A stretch of 64,000 nt of DNA from CAVUCH01 sp963763095. Lineage in GTDB: Bacteria > Acidobacteriota > Vicinamibacteria > Vicinamibacterales > JAENWD01. The stretch is from NCBI GenBank assembly GCA_963763095.1, contig CAVXNR010000016.1:1-64000 (forward strand), given 5' to 3'. Within the stretch, counting starts at the first letter, position 1. Each line of letters begins with the position of its first letter. Below are positions 43,700 through 59,807 of this stretch, one piece after another. Both the position numbers and the translations under genes were made by a program. Below the pieces are notes generated by a model, which was given only the letters and a program-made list of their open reading frames with translations, was not told the DNA's origin and made no database searches.

Positions 43700-44965
43700 T
43701 CAGACTACCGTTCCATCCGCAACTACGCCCTCCTTCGGAACGATGATGATCCCGTTGCGGATGTAGTACCCCTCACCGTCCGCCTCCTGCACGCCGGCCT
43801 CGTTCACCAGGCGGACGCCGTTGCCGATGCGGGCGTTCTTGTCGACGATCACGCGATCGAGCACGACGTCGCGGCCGAAGCCAATCGGGGGGCTGCCGTC
43901 GCGCGGCGCCATGTCTTCCGCCTCGTAGTAGTCGGCGCCCAGCAGCAGCGAGCGCGTGATGTGCGCGCCGGAGCCGATCACGTTGCGGAGTCCGACGATG
44001 GACTGTTCGATCGTGGCGCGCTCGATGTAGCAGCCTTCGGAGACGAGCGCCTCCCGCAGCGAGCAGCCGTCCAGGCGCGATGCCGGCAGGAACCGCGGGC
44101 GCGTGTAGATCGGGCGTCGCGAGTCGTAGAACTCGAACGGGGGGTCGAACCGGGTCAGGGCGATGTTCGCATCGTAGTAGGCCTCGACCGTCCCCACATC
44201 TGCCCAGAACTCACGATGCAGGTGCGCCTTCACCTTGAATCGCGGCAGCGCCGCAGGGATGATCTCGCGGCCGAAATCGATGCCCGGCTCTTCGAGGACG
44301 TCCAGCAGCACCTGACGCGAGAACACGTAGATGCCCATCGAGGCGACGTACGGCTTGTCGGCGTTGTGCGTCGTGAACACCGCACCAGTCGGCACGCTGG
44401 GCCCAATCTGCTCGAGGCGCTCGTCGTTCGGCTTCTCCTCGAAGGCGACGATCTGCCCGGAGCGATCGAAGTGGAAGATGCCCATCTGAGTGGCATCCTG
44501 TCGATCGACGGGCTGCGCCGCGATCGTGATGTCGGCATCCCGATCGATGTGCGCGTCGATCATCTGGCTGTAGTCCATCCGATAGAGATGATCCCCGGCC
44601 AGGATCAGGTAGTAGTCCGCGTCGTGGTGCTCGAAGTGCCGCCGCGCCTGGCGCACCGCATCGGCCGTCCCCTGGAACCAGTTCGAGCTCTCCGGCGTCT
44701 GCTCGGCTGCGAGGATCTCGACGAACCCGCGTGAGAAGACGTCCATCCGGTAGCTCATGCCGATGTGCCGGTTGAGCGATGCCGAGTTGAACTGCGTCAG
44801 GATGAAGATGCGCCTGACGTCCGAGTGGAGGCACGAACTGATCGGGATGTCGATCAGGCGGTACTTGCCGGCAATCGGCACCGCAGGCTTCGACCGCATA
44901 TCCGTGAGCGGGAAGAGGCGCTGCCCACGGCCGCCTCCGAGGATGATGGCGAGCACGTCGTTCAT
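43700..44965 (-). CDS. glgC: Glucose-1-phosphate adenylyltransferase
   Basis: A 421-residue ADP-glucose pyrophosphorylase. The N-terminal AIILGGGRGQRLFPLT is the nucleotide-binding glycine loop; KPAVPIAGKYRLIDIPISSC is substrate binding; EILAAEQTPESSNWFQGTADAVRQ, and AGDHLYRMDY complete the catalytic domain. The C-terminal third is the left-handed beta-helix. It commits glucose-1-phosphate to glycogen. Start ATG at 44965; no ribosome site, and a consensus-like promoter lies directly in front, so the transcript is probably leaderless. No other glg genes are visible nearby. Confidence 0.97.
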   Translation of the reverse strand: MNDVLAIILGGGRGQRLFPLTDMRSKPAVPIAGKYRLIDIPISSCLHSDVRRIFILTQFNSASLNRHIGMSYRMDVFSRGFVEILAAEQTPESSNWFQGTADAVRQARRHFEHHDADYYLILAGDHLYRMDYSQMIDAHIDRDADITIAAQPVDRQDATQMGIFHFDRSGQIVAFEEKPNDERLEQIGPSVPTGAVFTTHNADKPYVASMGIYVFSRQVLLDVLEEPGIDFGREIIPAALPRFKVKAHLHREFWADVGTVEAYYDANIALTRFDPPFEFYDSRRPIYTRPRFLPASRLDGCSLREALVSEGCYIERATIEQSIVGLRNVIGSGAHITRSLLLGADYYEAEDMAPRDGSPPIGFGRDVVLDRVIVDKNARIGNGVRLVNEAGVQEADGEGYYIRNGIIIVPKEGVVADGTVV

Positions 44966-44971
44966 GCCGAC

Positions 44972-45000
44972 AGCCTATGCAAGACCGCCGGTGATGGCAA
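44972..45000 (-). promoter_or_regulatory. Leaderless promoter of glgC
   Basis: On the minus strand TTGCCA (44995-45000), 17 bp, TAGGCT (44972-44977), then six bases to the ATG. The -35 matches TTGACA at five of six positions. Predicted transcription starts at or next to the ATG. Confidence 0.6.
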
Positions 45001-45058
45001 CCGCGGACCGCACCACGCAGCACCTGGGACTCACCAGTGAGCCGGGACCACGATGTGG

Positions 45059-45079
45059 CGCCGGACTTCAGTCCCGGCG
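45059..45079. repeat. REP-like hairpin CGCCGGACT-TC-AGTCCCGGCG
   Basis: A short palindrome with one bulged base and a loop of the TTCAG type, similar in design to the REP-like elements at 56.3 and 59.7 kb. It lies in the 138-bp gap between glgC and the downstream end of the kinase gene. Confidence 0.5.
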
Positions 45080-45103
45080 GACAGCAAGCCCCGGCGAACG
45101 CAC

Positions 45104-46846
45104 CTATCCCGCCGCTGAATGCAGCGTGCCGTCCTGCGCGGCCGGGCCGTGCACGCCCGGCATCGGCACGGCGCCGCCAGCGGCCGTCTCCAGCCGGCTT
45201 GCGGGCAGGTGCACGATGAAGGTCGAGCCCTCCCCCGGGCCCGCGCTCGCGGCCGCGATGGTCCCCCCGTGCAGCTCGACGATGTGCTTGGCAATCGACA
45301 GCCCGATACCGAGCCCCCACGCCCCGCGTGTCGCTGAGGAATCGGCCTGGCGAAAGCGATCGAACACGTATGGGAGAAAGTCGGACGAAATCCCCTGGCC
45401 GTTGTCGCTGACGCGTATCTGCACCGACGTGCTGGTGCGGGTCACGGCGACCTCGACGCGACCCTGATCCGGCGTGAACTTGATCGCGTTGTGCACCAGG
45501 TTCCAGATCACCTGTTGAAGCCGCCGGCCATCCGCGGTCATATGCGGCACGGCCGGATCGATCGCCGCAATCAGCCGGATCCCCTTCGCGTCGGCTGTTG
45601 GCTGCAAGGCCAGCAGCGCGCTCTCGACGGTGGATTTGACATCGACGAGGGCCACATCGAGGCGCGCGGTCCCGGACGTCAGCTTGTTCATCTCGAGGAG
45701 GTCCTCAATCAGCTTGGCCTGCATCTGTGCGTTGCGCTGGATCACCGTGATGGCCTTCGCGGGATCGCGCACGCCCTCGCCGCGTGAAAGGATGCTCAGC
45801 CAGCCGAGGATCGCGTTGATCGGTGTTCGCAGCTCGTGGCTCAAGGTCGCGAGGAATTCGTCCTTGAAGCGGCTCTGGCGCTCGGCTTCGTCGCGCGCCT
45901 CACGTTCGCAGATGAGCAGCCGCTCGCCCTCCTGTTCCGCGTGCCGCTGGGCGCTCACGTCGCGGCTCACGCCGACGATCTTCTCCACCGTGCCATCCGG
46001 GCGCCGCAGCACCTGCCCGCGCTCGGTCACCCACACCACCGCCCCGGAAGGCCGCACGACGCGGTACTCGCACTCGTAGAGCCCCTTGGCGAGCGCCGAC
46101 GACTCTGCCGCGTCCACACGCGCCTTGTCCTCGGGATGCACCGCGCGCGTCATGCGCAGCTCCGGCCCGAACGCCCCGGCCGGGAACCCGAACAGGGCCT
46201 CAGGGTCCGTGGACCACGTCATCCGCCCCGCGTCCACGTCCCACTCCCATGCGGCCATCTGCGCAACGTCCATCGCGAGCCGCAGGCGCTCCTCGTTCTC
46301 GCGCACGCCCCGATGCGCCACGGTCAGTGCCGCGGTGCGCTCGGCTACACGCAGCTCGAGCTCCTGGTTCGCCTGTGCGAGCGCCTGCTGGGCCCGATGC
46401 CGCTCGACGACCTCGCTCTGCAGGGCAGCGTTGATGGCCGCGAGTTGTCGCGTCTTCCGGAACAGCTCGACGAACACCGCCACCTTCGACCGCAGGATGT
46501 CCGCGTTGAGCGGCTTGCTCAGGTAATCCACGGCGCCGACGCCGTATCCGCGCAGCACGTCCGCATCGTCGACGAGGTGCGCGGTGAGGAACAGGATCGG
46601 CACGTCGCGCGTACGCCGGCGCTGCTTGACCAGGTGCGCCAGCTCGATCCCGTTCATCCCCGGCATGCGAATGTCGAGGATGATGGCCGCGAAGTCGTGC
46701 TGCAGCATGGCGATGAGCGCCTCATCGCCCGACTGCGCGCGCACGAACGAGCAGCCGCTCGACTCGAGCATGACCTCCAGCGCGTCCAGGTTGCGCGCAT
46801 CATCATCGACGATGAGGATCCTGGCGTCTTCGATCTCCGTGGGCAT
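45104..46846 (-). CDS. Response receiver-PAS-histidine kinase
   Basis: About 580 residues from an ATG at 46846, five bases after the stop of the giant kinase (the frame is open further back inside that gene). Residues 10-125 are a receiver with DDD acid pocket and the phospho-Asp in IILDIRMPGM and Lys in LSKPLN. A coiled-coil at about 140-190 leads to a PAS domain (residues 200-320, WEWDVDAGRMTWS). HisKA has LSHELRTPINAI; the HATPase has NAIKFTPDQG, DNGQGIS and GLGIGLSIAKH. No membrane helix. With its receiver at the front it likely takes phosphate from, or modulates, the giant kinase in the same operon. Confidence 0.9.
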   Translation of the reverse strand: MPTEIEDARILIVDDDARNLDALEVMLESSGCSFVRAQSGDEALIAMLQHDFAAIILDIRMPGMNGIELAHLVKQRRRTRDVPILFLTAHLVDDADVLRGYGVGAVDYLSKPLNADILRSKVAVFVELFRKTRQLAAINAALQSEVVERHRAQQALAQANQELELRVAERTAALTVAHRGVRENEERLRLAMDVAQMAAWEWDVDAGRMTWSTDPEALFGFPAGAFGPELRMTRAVHPEDKARVDAAESSALAKGLYECEYRVVRPSGAVVWVTERGQVLRRPDGTVEKIVGVSRDVSAQRHAEQEGERLLICEREARDEAERQSRFKDEFLATLSHELRTPINAILGWLSILSRGEGVRDPAKAITVIQRNAQMQAKLIEDLLEMNKLTSGTARLDVALVDVKSTVESALLALQPTADAKGIRLIAAIDPAVPHMTADGRRLQQVIWNLVHNAIKFTPDQGRVEVAVTRTSTSVQIRVSDNGQGISSDFLPYVFDRFRQADSSATRGAWGLGIGLSIAKHIVELHGGTIAAASAGPGEGSTFIVHLPASRLETAAGGAVPMPGVHGPAAQDGTLHSAAG

Positions 46847-46851
46847 GGGGC

Positions 46852-53694
<6,843 letters not shown>

Positions 53695-54016
53695 GGACAC
53701 GCTCTCCGTTGTTCGCAAAGCAACAGCTGGTCGGCCGATCAAGGCTGGCTGGTCGAAGATGCGGCGCGGCGCACTCAGCGGTGCGCCCCGCCGGCGTCGC
53801 GATTCACCTTTCGCAACGCTCCCCGGTGTCTGGAGTTGCTACACTTGCCGGGAGCCGTCTCCGTTCCGTGGTGAAGAGCAAGCAAGAATAACGCCCAGGC
53901 TCATCCATTGGCCGCTAAGCCCTGCCTGACGAACGCTCTGGCAGGGTTTGCCGCTCGTCCCGGCTATTTTCCACCATCACCAACGTTGAAGGGGGGCAAT
54001 TCGTCTTACCACGAGG
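53695..54016. promoter_or_regulatory. Divergent 322-bp control region with hairpin
   Basis: No gene here. It must hold the promoters of the giant kinase (leftward) and the DUF5916 gene (rightward). A hairpin AAGCCCTGCC with GGCAGGGTTT (53917-53926 and 53940-53949, 13-nt loop) lies about 70 bp before the DUF5916 start and may be an attenuator or terminator. I see no confident -35/-10 pair. Confidence 0.4.
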
Positions 54017-56257
54017 ATGCTGGATCCCTCGGTGCGCCGCGTCCTGAGCGTATGGCTCGCCTGTCTCTGTGTCGCTGCGTCCTCAGCCGCGCAGACGGGG
54101 GTGCCCCCGGCTTCGCCGGCTCCCGCAGCAAGAGTGTCAGCTCCGCGCCTCACGGCGCTGCGGCTCGCCACCCCGCCCACGATCGATGGTGTGCTCGACG
54201 ACGCGGCGTGGGCGACGCCGGAAGTTCCTACGGATCAGTGGCGCTCCTACAATCCCCTGCACGGAGACAGCATCCCCCAGGCCACCCACGTGTGGATCGG
54301 CTACGACGCGCGGTATCTGTTCTTTGCGTTCCAGTGCGACGACCCTGAACCGGGGCAGATCAAGACGTCGATCACGCGCCGCGACAACATCTTCAGCGAC
54401 GACTGGGTCGGCCTGAGCCTCGACGCGCTCGGCACCGGGCAGGTGTCGTACCACATGATGGTCAACCCGAGCGGCATTCAACTGGACATGCTGAACAGCT
54501 CGTCCGGGGACGAGGACATTTCGCCCGACTGGGTGTGGGAGAGCGCCGGTCTCCGCAACGATCGCGGGTACGCCGTGGAGATCCGGCTGCCCCTCGAGAG
54601 CGTCCAGTTGAAGGGGGGCGACGCGGTTCGCATGGGCATTCTGTTCTGGCGGCGCGTCAGCCGCATCGGCGTATCGGTCGCGTGGCCGGCGCTGGAGCCC
54701 GGCACGTGGGTGTTCGACAAGCACGCCGATTTGATCTTCGACCATCTGGAGCCGCGTCTTGCACGCGAGGTGATTCCCTCGGCCACCTACGCGTGGAGCG
54801 AGGCGCGCAGCGACGGACCGGCGTGGAATGGGACGGGCAACCACGGGGACCTCGGGTTCAGCAGCCGCCTCGGCCTGACACCGACGATCACGCTGGACGC
54901 GACCGTGAACCCCGACTTCAGCCAGGTCGAGAGCGATGCCTTCCAGGTCGAGGTGAACCAGCGGTTCCCGAACTTCTTCTCGGAGAAGCGGCCGTTCTTC
55001 ATGCAGGGGTCCGACATCTTCAAGCTGGCCGGCGTCGGCAACGGCGACGCGAGCATGTTCGCCGCGGTGCACACCCGGCGCATCATCGATCCCATCGTCG
55101 GCGCCAAGGTGACGGGCAGCGCGGGCCGGGTGAGCTTCGGGTCGCTTCTCGCATCCGACGAGGCACCCGGCCGTGAGGTGGCGCCGGGGGAACCTGGCGA
55201 TGACGCGAACCGGCTGTTCAACGTCGGCCGAGCGCAGTACAGCCTCAGTCCCGGCAGCTTCGCAGGAGCGATCGCCACGCAGACACGCTTCGCCGGCGAC
55301 GAGAACAGCGTGGTCGGCGCCGACGTATCGTGGCGGCCGCGTGCCAGCGACCGGGTGACCGCGTTCGTGCTGCAGTCATGGTCCGACCGGCAGGGTAATC
55401 GTGACGCCGGTGTGGCCATGCAGGCGAACTACTTCAGCAACTCCAAGCGCCTGACGGTCGGCGGGCAGATCGAGCACTACGATCGGGGGTTCGCCATGGA
55501 CACGGCGTTCTATAACCGGGTGGGATTCACGAGCGGCTGGGGATACACCGAATACAGCTTCTATCCGGACAAGACACGATACCCGTGGCTGCGCCGCGTG
55601 TCGCCGTTCGTGTTCGTTTCCGGCGGGCGCGATCGCATCGAGCAGGGCGATGAACGGCTGGCCGTGTTTGGAGGCCGCTTCCGGTTCACGCGGCAGGGAT
55701 TCTTCCGCGTGGATCGCATCCTCGGCCAGGAGCCGTGGGCCGGCCGCGAGTACGAGACCAACCGCTGGCGCGCGAACGGGGAAGTGCAGCTGCAACGCTG
55801 GATCAGCCTGGATGCCAGATGGGACGTCGGCGGCGCGATCTTCTACGATCGCGAGTCGCCGTTCGCGGGCCGCTCGCGCACGTTTTCCGCGGGCACCACG
55901 TTTCAGCCGACTGGCCGGTTCAGCGAGCAGGTCAACTACACGCGCGTCGCCTTCGATCGTGCGGACACAGGTGCGCGCGTGTACACCATCGACATCGTGA
56001 ACACGCGGACGACGTACCAGTTCACGCCCCGACTGTTCGTCCGTGCAATCGCACAGTATGACAGCGACCAGCGCCGGGTCCTGACGGACCTGCTCGGCTC
56101 GTACGAGCTGCGCCCGGGCACGGTCGTGTACGCCGGCTACGGTGCGCTTTTCGAGCAGCGCGAGCTGCGCGATGGCGAGTGGATCGAGCGGCAGGGCCAC
56201 TATGTCGGCACCGGGCGCGGATTCTTCTTCAAGGCTTCGTATCTGCATCGTTTTTGA
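54017..56257 (+). CDS. DUF5916 outer-membrane beta-barrel protein with CBM9-like domain
   Basis: A 746-residue exported protein; ATG with GAGG upstream and a signal peptide ending near SAAQ at residue 26. Residues 45-215 are a CBM9-like beta sandwich (PTIDGVLDDAAW, then FFAFQCDD and DDWVGLSLDA). The rest matches DUF5916 with NPDFSQVESDAFQVEVNQRFP, FSEKRPFFMQG, then many short amphipathic strands and a terminal aromatic residue (SYLHRF), which is how outer-membrane barrels end. Function is unknown; sugar binding or transport is possible. Divergent from the kinase. Confidence 0.88.
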   Translation: MLDPSVRRVLSVWLACLCVAASSAAQTGVPPASPAPAARVSAPRLTALRLATPPTIDGVLDDAAWATPEVPTDQWRSYNPLHGDSIPQATHVWIGYDARYLFFAFQCDDPEPGQIKTSITRRDNIFSDDWVGLSLDALGTGQVSYHMMVNPSGIQLDMLNSSSGDEDISPDWVWESAGLRNDRGYAVEIRLPLESVQLKGGDAVRMGILFWRRVSRIGVSVAWPALEPGTWVFDKHADLIFDHLEPRLAREVIPSATYAWSEARSDGPAWNGTGNHGDLGFSSRLGLTPTITLDATVNPDFSQVESDAFQVEVNQRFPNFFSEKRPFFMQGSDIFKLAGVGNGDASMFAAVHTRRIIDPIVGAKVTGSAGRVSFGSLLASDEAPGREVAPGEPGDDANRLFNVGRAQYSLSPGSFAGAIATQTRFAGDENSVVGADVSWRPRASDRVTAFVLQSWSDRQGNRDAGVAMQANYFSNSKRLTVGGQIEHYDRGFAMDTAFYNRVGFTSGWGYTEYSFYPDKTRYPWLRRVSPFVFVSGGRDRIEQGDERLAVFGGRFRFTRQGFFRVDRILGQEPWAGREYETNRWRANGEVQLQRWISLDARWDVGGAIFYDRESPFAGRSRTFSAGTTFQPTGRFSEQVNYTRVAFDRADTGARVYTIDIVNTRTTYQFTPRLFVRAIAQYDSDQRRVLTDLLGSYELRPGTVVYAGYGALFEQRELRDGEWIERQGHYVGTGRGFFFKASYLHRF

Positions 56258-56274
56258 CCGAGTCTGCCGGAACC

Positions 56275-56524
56275 GTCATGTGGGGCAGGCCTTCAGGCCT
56301 GCTCGAGCGCATCGATTTGCAGGGCTGAAGCCCTGCCCCACATCAACGGTGCGGTGACACCACAAGGGAGCACTGGGTTTCAAAAAGGTCCGGCTCCACA
56401 TCGGGACAGACGTCCGTGGAGACTGAACCCGCGATTCACTTGTGTAGTCATGTGGGGCAGGCCTTCAGGCCTGCTCGAGCGCATCGATTTGCAGGGCTGA
56501 AGCCCTGCCCCACATCAACGGTGC
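56275..56524 (+). repeat. Two identical 78-bp REP-like elements (TTCAG-loop family)
   Basis: Copies at 56275-56352 and 56447-56524 (offset 172) are identical. Each has a GCAGGCC-TTCA-GGCCTGC hairpin, a GCAGGGCT-GA-AGCCCTGC hairpin, and an outer TGTGGGGCAGG/CCTGCCCCACA stem. They fill most of the 300-bp gap after the DUF5916 gene; no gene is seen there. Confidence 0.9.
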
Positions 56525-56557
56525 AGCGCGGGTGTCGTAAAATCGCGCCCTGACGGC

Positions 56558-58024
56558 ATGCACACGCGGATCGCGATTATTGGCAGCGGCTTCGCCGGGC
56601 TGGGTGCCGCAATCCGGCTGAAGCGCGACGGCATCAACGACTTCCTGGTCTTCGAACGCGCCTCCGATGTTGGCGGCACCTGGCGCGACAACACCTACCC
56701 GGGCTGCGCGTGCGATGTCGAATCGCAGCTGTACTCCCTGTCGTTCGCGCTCGAGCCCGGGTGGACTCGCCGGTTCTCACGCCAGCCCGAGATCTGGGCG
56801 TACCTGCAGCGTTGCGCGCGCGAGTTCGGCATCCTCCCGCATGTCCGCTTCAAGCACGAGTTGCAGGCAGCGCAGTGGAACGATCGGGCGACACGCTGGG
56901 ACATCGACACCACAGCCGGGTCGTTCACGGCCGACGTGCTTGTATTAGCGGGCGGTCCGCTGAGCGATCCGATCACGCCAGACCTGCCGGGGCTCTCGCA
57001 GTTCGAGGGGCGCGCGTTCCACTCCGCGCAATGGGACCACGGCGTCGATCTGCGCGGCCGGCACGTAGCCGTGATCGGCACCGGCGCCTCCGCCATCCAG
57101 TTCATTCCCGAGATCCAGAAGCGGGTCGCGACACTTCACCTGTTTCAGCGGACGCCCGCATGGGTGCTGCCCCGTCCTGACGGGCGCATACCCTCATCGC
57201 GCCAGCGGTTGTACCGCCGTTTTCCGATCCTGCAACGCGCCACCCGGCTGGCGATCTATCTGTTCCGCGAATCGTTCGTGGTGACGTTCGCACACCCGGC
57301 CCTGATGCGGCCTGCGCGCCGCCTGGCGCTCTGGAACATGGCCAGGAGCATCGCAGACCCGGCGCTCCGGGCCAGGCTGACGCCGGCCTACGCCATCGGT
57401 TGCAAGCGCATCCTCCTGTCAAGCGAGTACTACCCAGCAGTTGCACAATCGAACGTGGAGGTGGTGACCACAGGCATCCTGGAAATACGGCCGCACGCCA
57501 TCGTCGACGGCGAGGGCACAGAACGCGCGGTTGACACCATCATCTTCGCGACAGGGTTCCGCCCGACAGACCCGCCAATCGCGCGCGCGATCCGGGGCCG
57601 GACGGGTCTGTCACTCGCCGACGCCTGGCAAGGCAGCCCCAAGGCCCACCGTGGTTCAACGGTGTCGGGGTTCCCGAACCTGTTCATCCTGCTCGGCCCG
57701 AACACCGGCCTCGGCCACAACTCCGTCGTCTACATGACCGAGGCCCAGATCGATCACCTGCTCGGCGCCTTGCACTACATGCGGACGAGCGGGGTGGAGG
57801 TCCTCGAGCCCACGCCCGATGCGCAGGGGCGTTGGGTCGATGCCATCGATCGCCGCATGCGCGGCACCGTCTGGATGACCGGCGGGTGCGCGAGCTGGTA
57901 CATCGATCGCACCGGGCGCAATTCGACGCTGTGGCCGGGATCGAGCTGGAGCTTCTACCGGCGCGTGTCGCGTTTCAGGCCGGCCGACTACGTCTCGACT
58001 GCCGACACGGCTGTGCCGGTCTGA
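56558..58024 (+). CDS. Flavin-dependent monooxygenase (Baeyer-Villiger type)
   Basis: A 488-residue FAD/NADPH enzyme. The FAD-binding IIGSGFAGLGAA starts at residue 7; GGTWRDNTYPGCACDVESQLYS is the BVMO-type active-site entry; FEGRAFHSAQWDH fits the FxGxxxHxxxW fingerprint; VIGTGASAIQFIPEI is the NADPH Rossmann site; and ATGFRPTDPP is the late linker. It would insert oxygen into a ketone or oxidise N or S of a small substrate using NADPH and oxygen. It has no other enzyme genes next to it. A REP-like repeat region precedes it and the HtrA/LuxR trio follows. Confidence 0.93.
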   Translation: MHTRIAIIGSGFAGLGAAIRLKRDGINDFLVFERASDVGGTWRDNTYPGCACDVESQLYSLSFALEPGWTRRFSRQPEIWAYLQRCAREFGILPHVRFKHELQAAQWNDRATRWDIDTTAGSFTADVLVLAGGPLSDPITPDLPGLSQFEGRAFHSAQWDHGVDLRGRHVAVIGTGASAIQFIPEIQKRVATLHLFQRTPAWVLPRPDGRIPSSRQRLYRRFPILQRATRLAIYLFRESFVVTFAHPALMRPARRLALWNMARSIADPALRARLTPAYAIGCKRILLSSEYYPAVAQSNVEVVTTGILEIRPHAIVDGEGTERAVDTIIFATGFRPTDPPIARAIRGRTGLSLADAWQGSPKAHRGSTVSGFPNLFILLGPNTGLGHNSVVYMTEAQIDHLLGALHYMRTSGVEVLEPTPDAQGRWVDAIDRRMRGTVWMTGGCASWYIDRTGRNSTLWPGSSWSFYRRVSRFRPADYVSTADTAVPV

Positions 58025-58123
58025 GCCGCCGCGGTCGCGATGTTGCTCGAGCCTGTCGTTCCCCACGTACCTCAGGATCCTGTCCGTTCGGGTGATCCGC
58101 GGCGCGCACAGGGCGCGTAGCCT

Positions 58124-59065
58124 GTGGTCATGTCACACACACATGAAGACACCGTGAGCACCGATTCATCGCCCGTCTGGTCCGCGCTGTCGCGGGAGCT
58201 ATCAGATGCCGCTGACCGCGTCACCCGTTCGATCGTTCAAGTGCACGGCCGTTCGCGTCCCGCCAGCGGCATCGTGTGGGCGAGGGATCGCGTGCTCAGC
58301 ACGAGCCATTCAGTGGAGTGGGAGGATGGTGTACGCGTGCGGCGTCACGACGGGACCATCCTGCCGGCCACGATTGCGGGCCACGACCCGGTGGCGGATC
58401 TCGTGGTGCTGCGGGTTGAGAATCTCGATTCGCCGCCGCTGCCGCATGCCGGGGCGGCTGCGCGTCCCGGCGACCTGGCGCTCATCACCGGACGTGCGTG
58501 GAACGGGCGGTCGCATGCGCGGCTGGTGGTGCTGACCGGCGTGGCGGGGTCACTGCAGTCGGCGCACGGACCGAAGCTCGATCGCGTCATCACCCTGCCC
58601 CTTTCGCCGTACGCGGGGTTCTCGGGCAGTGCGTTGGCCGGCCCTCATGGAACCCTCCTTGGCGTCGCGACCGCCGGCCTGGTGCGAGGCCGTGCCCTCG
58701 CTCTCCCCGTGGACGTGGTGCGGCCGATCGTCGAAGCAATCGAGAAGCACGGCGGCATCAGGCGGGGGTACCTCGGCGTGGTGACCCAGCCCGTGCGCCT
58801 GCCAGCTCGCCAGCGCGGGGATCTGCCGGACGGGCGAGGGCTCCTCGTGCTCGATGTGTCGGCCGACAGCCCGGCCGACGCAGCGGGCGTGCTCGTCGGC
58901 GACATCATCGTTGGCGCCGCGGATGCGGCCCTCTCGACGCCGGACGACCTGCTGGCCCTGCTCGGTCCCGAGTGCATCGGCCAGCCGTTGTCTCTCGATC
59001 TGCTGCGAGGCGCCTCGCGCGAATCCCGCCCCGTCGTTGTCGGGGAGCGCATCACGCGCAGGTAG
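58124..59065 (+). CDS. Divergent trypsin-like (HtrA-family) serine protease with PDZ domain
   Basis: About 313 residues; ATG at 58130 is an alternative to the GTG at 58124. Triad residues can be placed: His in VLSTSHSVEW, Asp in PVADLVVLRV, and Ser in GFSGSALAG, the last a variation of GNSGGP. A PDZ domain covers about residues 220-310 (RRGYLGVVTQPV, PADAAGVLVGDIIVGA). No signal peptide, so it is cytoplasmic by the sequence. It precedes the LuxR-type gene by 3 bp and resembles the second protease at 59808, so the pair probably arose by duplication. Confidence 0.82.
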   Translation: MVMSHTHEDTVSTDSSPVWSALSRELSDAADRVTRSIVQVHGRSRPASGIVWARDRVLSTSHSVEWEDGVRVRRHDGTILPATIAGHDPVADLVVLRVENLDSPPLPHAGAAARPGDLALITGRAWNGRSHARLVVLTGVAGSLQSAHGPKLDRVITLPLSPYAGFSGSALAGPHGTLLGVATAGLVRGRALALPVDVVRPIVEAIEKHGGIRRGYLGVVTQPVRLPARQRGDLPDGRGLLVLDVSADSPADAAGVLVGDIIVGAADAALSTPDDLLALLGPECIGQPLSLDLLRGASRESRPVVVGERITRR

Positions 59066-59068
59066 CCG

Positions 59069-59686
59069 GTGATTCAGGCCTTCATCCTGGCGCGCTCGGT
59101 GGCGGAGCAGGATCGGCTGCGCACGCTCGCCGCCTCGCCCGACATTGTCGTCGTCGGGGCGGCACCTTCGCTCGAGGCAATGGGTGCGATCCGACCGGAC
59201 GTGGCGGTCCTCGCCGGCGACTATCTGCCGACGCCAGCCGAGCGCCGCGCGCTCCCCCCGGCCGTCATCTGGACCGACGACCCTCGCGCCACGGCACGCG
59301 TGAGGGCCTGGGGGCTCGCCGCGTGGGGTGTGGTCGGCCGCCGCGCGGCGCCGGCGCAACTGCAGGCAGCGGTGCTCGCGGTTGCCAATGGGTTATGCGT
59401 CGTTCCGCCCGAGAGCCTCGGGCCGCCAGTCGGTGACACGGCGCTCGGACTCGGGGACGACGACGAGGCAGACGGCGGAGCGCTCGAGGAGCCGCTGACA
59501 GCACGGGAGCATGACGTGCTCGAGATCGCCAGCCGCGGTCTGTCGAACCGTGAGGTCGCCGGCGAACTTGGCATCAGCGAGCACACGGTCAAATTCCACC
59601 TCGCGGCGATCTACGGAAAGCTGGGCGTATCGACGCGGACCGCCGCAGTACGCCGAGGGCTGCGCCGCGGCATCATCGAGATTTAG
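59069..59686 (+). CDS. LuxR/NarL-type regulator with degenerate receiver
   Basis: A 205-residue protein. Residues 140-205 are a LuxR-type helix-turn-helix (LTAREHDVLEIASRGLSNREVAGELGISEHTVKFH, read here as LTAREHDVL, SNREVA and SEHTVKFHL). The first 115 residues look like a receiver fold but the phospho-acceptor Asp is not evident (PDVAVLAGD at the usual strand), so phosphorylation is doubtful. GTG start, 3 bp after the first protease. It sits between two HtrA-like proteases and may regulate them or be regulated by them. Confidence 0.85.
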   Translation: MIQAFILARSVAEQDRLRTLAASPDIVVVGAAPSLEAMGAIRPDVAVLAGDYLPTPAERRALPPAVIWTDDPRATARVRAWGLAAWGVVGRRAAPAQLQAAVLAVANGLCVVPPESLGPPVGDTALGLGDDDEADGGALEEPLTAREHDVLEIASRGLSNREVAGELGISEHTVKFHLAAIYGKLGVSTRTAAVRRGLRRGIIEI

Positions 59687-59703
59687 ACCCAGTGCTCGCT
59701 TAT

Positions 59704-59806
59704 GGTGTCACCGCACCGCTGATGTGGGGCAGGGCTTCAGCCCTGCAAATCGTCTAGCAGGCCTGAAAGCCTGCCCCACCTCACTACACAAGTGAATCGC
59801 GGGTTT
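59704..59806 (-). repeat. Inverted copy of the 56.3-kb REP-like element with flanks
   Basis: Matches the reverse complement of 56275-56352 and of its neighbouring sequence on both sides (GGTGACACC end and AACCCGCGATTCACTTGTGTA end). It differs by a gap of about seven bases in the middle and a few substitutions. It fills the gap between the LuxR gene and the second protease and ends one base before its GTG. Confidence 0.88.
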
Positions 59807-59807
59807 A

